A DNA stretch of 8,021 nt from JALOAT01 sp041677345 (lineage in GTDB: Bacteria; Pseudomonadota; Gammaproteobacteria; Thiohalomonadales; Thiohalomonadaceae). Numbering within the stretch: position 1 is the stretch's first letter; the number at the start of each line of letters is the position of its first letter. Below the pieces are notes generated by a model, which did no database searches, was not told where the DNA came from, and was given only the letters and a program-made list of their open reading frames with translations. The translations under genes and the position numbers were made by a program. Positions 6,682 to 8,021 of this stretch are shown here, one piece after another. The DNA lies in NCBI GenBank assembly GCA_041677345.1, contig JBAYQE010000113.1, positions 1-8,021 on the forward strand. Direction: 5' to 3'.

Positions 6682-7236
6682 TTACCGCAGCACCCGGCCA
6701 GTGCAGGCATCGCGGATGGAGGTGGGGCGTTCGAGGCCGCCGAGCGGGCCGTGCAGGATGTAATCGACCCCGGTGCCGAAGACCCTTCGCACTGCCAAGG
6801 CATCGCGTGCCGGCGGACGACCGGCGATATTGGCGCTGGTCGAGACCAGTGCGCCTCCGAACGCGTTGCACAACGCGCTCACGATGGGATGGTCGCTGAT
6901 ACGTACTGCGATGGTTGCATGCTCACCGCGCAGCCACGGTGCGGTAGTCGCGGCGGCGGGCAACAGCCAGGTAAATGGCCCCGGCCAGGTCGGAACGACG
7001 CGTGCGGCGATTTCATCGGTGAGCGGTGCGATGTACGGGGTCAGTTGCGCCAGCGATCCCGCTACCAGGATGAGGCCCTTGGCGAGCGGACGGCGTTTCA
7101 GTCGCAACAGCTTTTCAACAGCCTCCGATGATTGCGGGTCACAGCCGAGGCCATACACCGCTTCAGTGGGATAAGCCACCACGCCGCCGTGGCGCAATAC
7201 ATGACGTGCAATGCGCAGGTGCCAGCTACTGATCAC
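6682..7236 (-). CDS. tsaC: Threonylcarbamoyl-AMP synthase (TsaC/YrdC)
   Basis: A 184-residue Sua5/YciO/YrdC-fold enzyme (E. coli TsaC 190) that makes threonylcarbamoyl-AMP from threonine, bicarbonate and ATP. TsaB, TsaD and TsaE then use it to form t6A37 on ANN-decoding tRNAs. Seen: YPTEAVYGLGCDP (22-34), LKRRPLAKGLIL (46-57), WPGP (84-87), AVRISDHP (110-117) and STSAN (132-136), in the TsaC order and with TsaC-like overall length, so the short YrdC form rather than Sua5. The reading frame is open for 103 codons further upstream, but that part runs through a repeat and antisense-free purE sequence in another frame and is arginine-rich, so GTG at 7236 is chosen; homology starts about 14 residues later. 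The Shine-Dalgarno is poor. It lies 94 nt after purE and 147 nt before uvrD, all on one strand. The 147-nt spacer to uvrD holds GC-rich inverted repeats but no convincing terminator or gene. Confidence 0.92.
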   Translation of the reverse strand: MISSWHLRIARHVLRHGGVVAYPTEAVYGLGCDPQSSEAVEKLLRLKRRPLAKGLILVAGSLAQLTPYIAPLTDEIAARVVPTWPGPFTWLLPAAATTAPWLRGEHATIAVRISDHPIVSALCNAFGGALVSTSANIAGRPPARDALAVRRVFGTGVDYILHGPLGGLERPTSIRDACTGRVLR

Positions 7237-7250
7237 GAAGCGAACGACCC

Positions 7251-7288
7251 AACGCAGAGGCGCGGAGGCGCAGAGAACACAGAGAAGG
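7251..7288. repeat. Dispersed AGAGGCGC/CTCTGCG-type repeat
   Basis: A 38-nt purine-rich stretch on the plus strand built of imperfect 8-10-nt units (AGAGGCGC, GGAGGCGC, AGAGAACAC, AGAGAAGG). On the minus strand it reads as repeated CTCTGCG/TTCTCTGTG. Elements of this pattern are, from memory, scattered between genes in many unrelated environmental bacteria and often translate falsely as LCVLCASAPLR, as it does here in the frame of tsaC. It fills part of the purE-tsaC gap. No mobility function is visible. Confidence 0.6.
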
Positions 7289-7330
7289 TTGGCGGGTGGC
7301 CCATGACGACGCGCGGATGCTGTGGGCGCG

Positions 7331-7834
7331 TTACAGTCCCAGCTCCTTCTGTACCGCCGCGTCGCGCGCCTGGATGTTGCGCGCATTCGCTTCACGCTCC
7401 TCGCGCAGCTTGGCAGCGAGTTCTGTATCGGCGACCGCAAGGATCTGCGCGGCGAGGTAACCCGCGTTCTTCGCGCCGGTCTTGCCGATGGCCACCGTCG
7501 CGACGGGAATGCCTGCGGGCATCTGCACCGTGGACAGCAGCGCATCCATGCCTTGCAGCGGACCGGCGTCCATGGGCACGCCGATCACCGGGCGCACGGT
7601 CATGGCGGACACCGCACCGGCGAGGTGGGCGGCCAGTCCCGCGGCGGCGATGAAAACCCCGCAACCGCGTGCCTCGGCATCCTTCACGTAGTCATGGGTG
7701 GCGGCAGGCGTGCGATGGGCGGAGGTAATCTTCACCTCGTAGCGGATTCCGAACGAGGCCAACACTTCCAGCGTGGCCTTCATGGTCGGCAGGTCCGAAT
7801 CGGACCCCATCAACACGGCAACAAAACGGCTCAT
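7331..7834 (-). CDS. purE: N5-carboxyaminoimidazole ribonucleotide mutase, class I PurE
   Basis: A 167-residue enzyme of de novo purine synthesis that moves the carboxyl group of N5-CAIR to C4, giving CAIR. Class I signatures are GSDSDLPTM (10-18), SAHRTP (38-43), AAAGLAAHLAG (63-73) with H70, PVIGVP (82-87) and STVQMPAGIPVATVAIG (101-117). The GRSNALSG-type loop of class II AIR carboxylases is absent, so the protein should depend on PurK for its substrate. The start at 7834 is chosen over an in-frame ATG 33 nt upstream because it begins directly at the conserved first strand (SRFVAVLMGSDSD) and has GGAG (7846-7843) at 8-nt spacing. It is first in the minus-strand group purE-tsaC-uvrD. No purK follows, which is the usual partner in an E. 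coli-type purEK operon. No clear promoter or PurR box was recognised before it. Confidence 0.96.
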   Translation of the reverse strand: MSRFVAVLMGSDSDLPTMKATLEVLASFGIRYEVKITSAHRTPAATHDYVKDAEARGCGVFIAAAGLAAHLAGAVSAMTVRPVIGVPMDAGPLQGMDALLSTVQMPAGIPVATVAIGKTGAKNAGYLAAQILAVADTELAAKLREEREANARNIQARDAAVQKELGL

Positions 7835-7869
7835 CACTTCGACTCCGACAGGATCAAAAAAGCACAAAC

Positions 7870-7896
7870 ACGGGGAACATGGGGGACACGGGGATC
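7870..7896 (+). repeat. Three tandem 9-mers
   Basis: ACGGGGAAC, ATGGGGGAC and ACGGGGATC follow each other without gaps (7870-7878, 7879-7887, 7888-7896). Related units appear inverted at 8001-8021. They lie 36 nt upstream of the purE start codon, in the likely purE leader or promoter region. Confidence 0.7.
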
Positions 7897-8018
7897 AAGC
7901 AATTGGTGGGTTGAGCCAACCCGTAGGAGCGGCCTAAGGCCGCGACGGTTTTCGACGACCCATGGATGTCGCGGGCTTAGCCCGCTCCTACGCGAAAATT
8001 GATTTCCCCGTGTCCCCC
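7881..8018. repeat. Inverted repeat enclosing a REP pair
   Basis: GGGGGACACGGGG at 7881-7893 is matched by its exact reverse complement at 8006-8018. Similarity continues inward: ATCAA follows on the left and AAATCAA on the right arm read inverted. The whole of 7870-8021 therefore looks like one composite element with inverted arms and a REP pair in the middle. The right end runs off the window, so its full extent is unknown. No transposase lies inside it. Confidence 0.7.
7923..7991. repeat. Head-to-head REP pair (BIME-like)
   Basis: Two 24-nt REP-like sequences face each other, 7923-7946 and 7968-7991, 21 nt apart. Both begin GTAGGAGCGG and end CCGCGAC in their own orientation. Each folds as a 6-bp stem with a TAA loop (GCGGCC/GGCCGC in the first, GCGGGC/GCCCGC in the second). 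The GTAGGAGCGG...CCGCGAC pattern is the REP type seen in Pseudomonas, Xanthomonas and relatives, thought to be moved by RAYT transposases encoded elsewhere. Confidence 0.85.
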
Positions 8019-8021
8019 GTG

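Noticed and set aside
6504..6803. Minus-strand small open frames across the tsaC-uvrD gap
   Set aside because: They overlap tsaC and the uvrD start in other frames, with shadow-like composition. A short frame starting at the ATG within the gap also runs into uvrD out of frame and has no support beyond being open.
7237..7545. N-terminal extension of tsaC by 103 residues
   Set aside because: The extension overlaps purE in another frame and runs through the dispersed repeat; it is arginine/serine-rich and unlike any TsaC N-terminus. GTG at 7236 gives the normal length.
7322..8002. Plus-strand open frame (226 codons) over purE and the REP pair
   Set aside because: Antisense to purE and reads into repeats; no motif.

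Overview
The window is GC-rich chromosomal DNA with bacterial housekeeping genes. PolA, UvrD (with its C-terminal RNA polymerase-binding domain), TsaC, class I PurE and an exported DUF2782 protein beside polA together suggest a gammaproteobacterium. A Pseudomonas-like or Ectothiorhodospiraceae-like relative fits, but this is inferred from protein motifs and gene order only. No phage, transposase, CRISPR array or defence gene is visible.

Layout: polA (208-2919) is on the minus strand. Downstream of it, on the same strand, bases 131-1 fold into four consecutive hairpins, the last being an intrinsic terminator with eight U. This looks like a small RNA in the position held by Spot 42 (spf) in enterics and ErsA in Pseudomonas. 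A sequence resembling an envelope-stress (sigma-E/AlgU type) promoter lies just upstream. Divergent from polA, the plus strand carries a two-gene operon: a LOG-family nucleotide phosphoribohydrolase (3020-3745) and an exported DUF2782 protein (3754-4113). This operon converges on a minus-strand group transcribed in the order purE (7834-7331), tsaC (7236-6682), uvrD (6534-4375).

The non-coding parts hold most of the interest. The convergent gap 4114-4374 contains three DnaA-box matches, two of them forming a 23-nt palindrome, plus a perfect IHF consensus, an arrangement like oriC, datA or DARS loci. The purE-tsaC gap contains a purine/pyrimidine-biased repeat of a kind scattered through many environmental genomes, and no purK, although the PurE is of the class that needs PurK. 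Upstream of purE, 7870-8021 is a composite repeat: two head-to-head REP hairpins whose stems differ by a compensatory base-pair change, enclosed by inverted copies of a GGGGGACACGGGG motif.

Functionally the genes cover DNA replication and repair (polA, uvrD), tRNA modification (tsaC), purine synthesis (purE) and nucleotide turnover (LOG protein). They look like core genes that are neighbours rather than one pathway.
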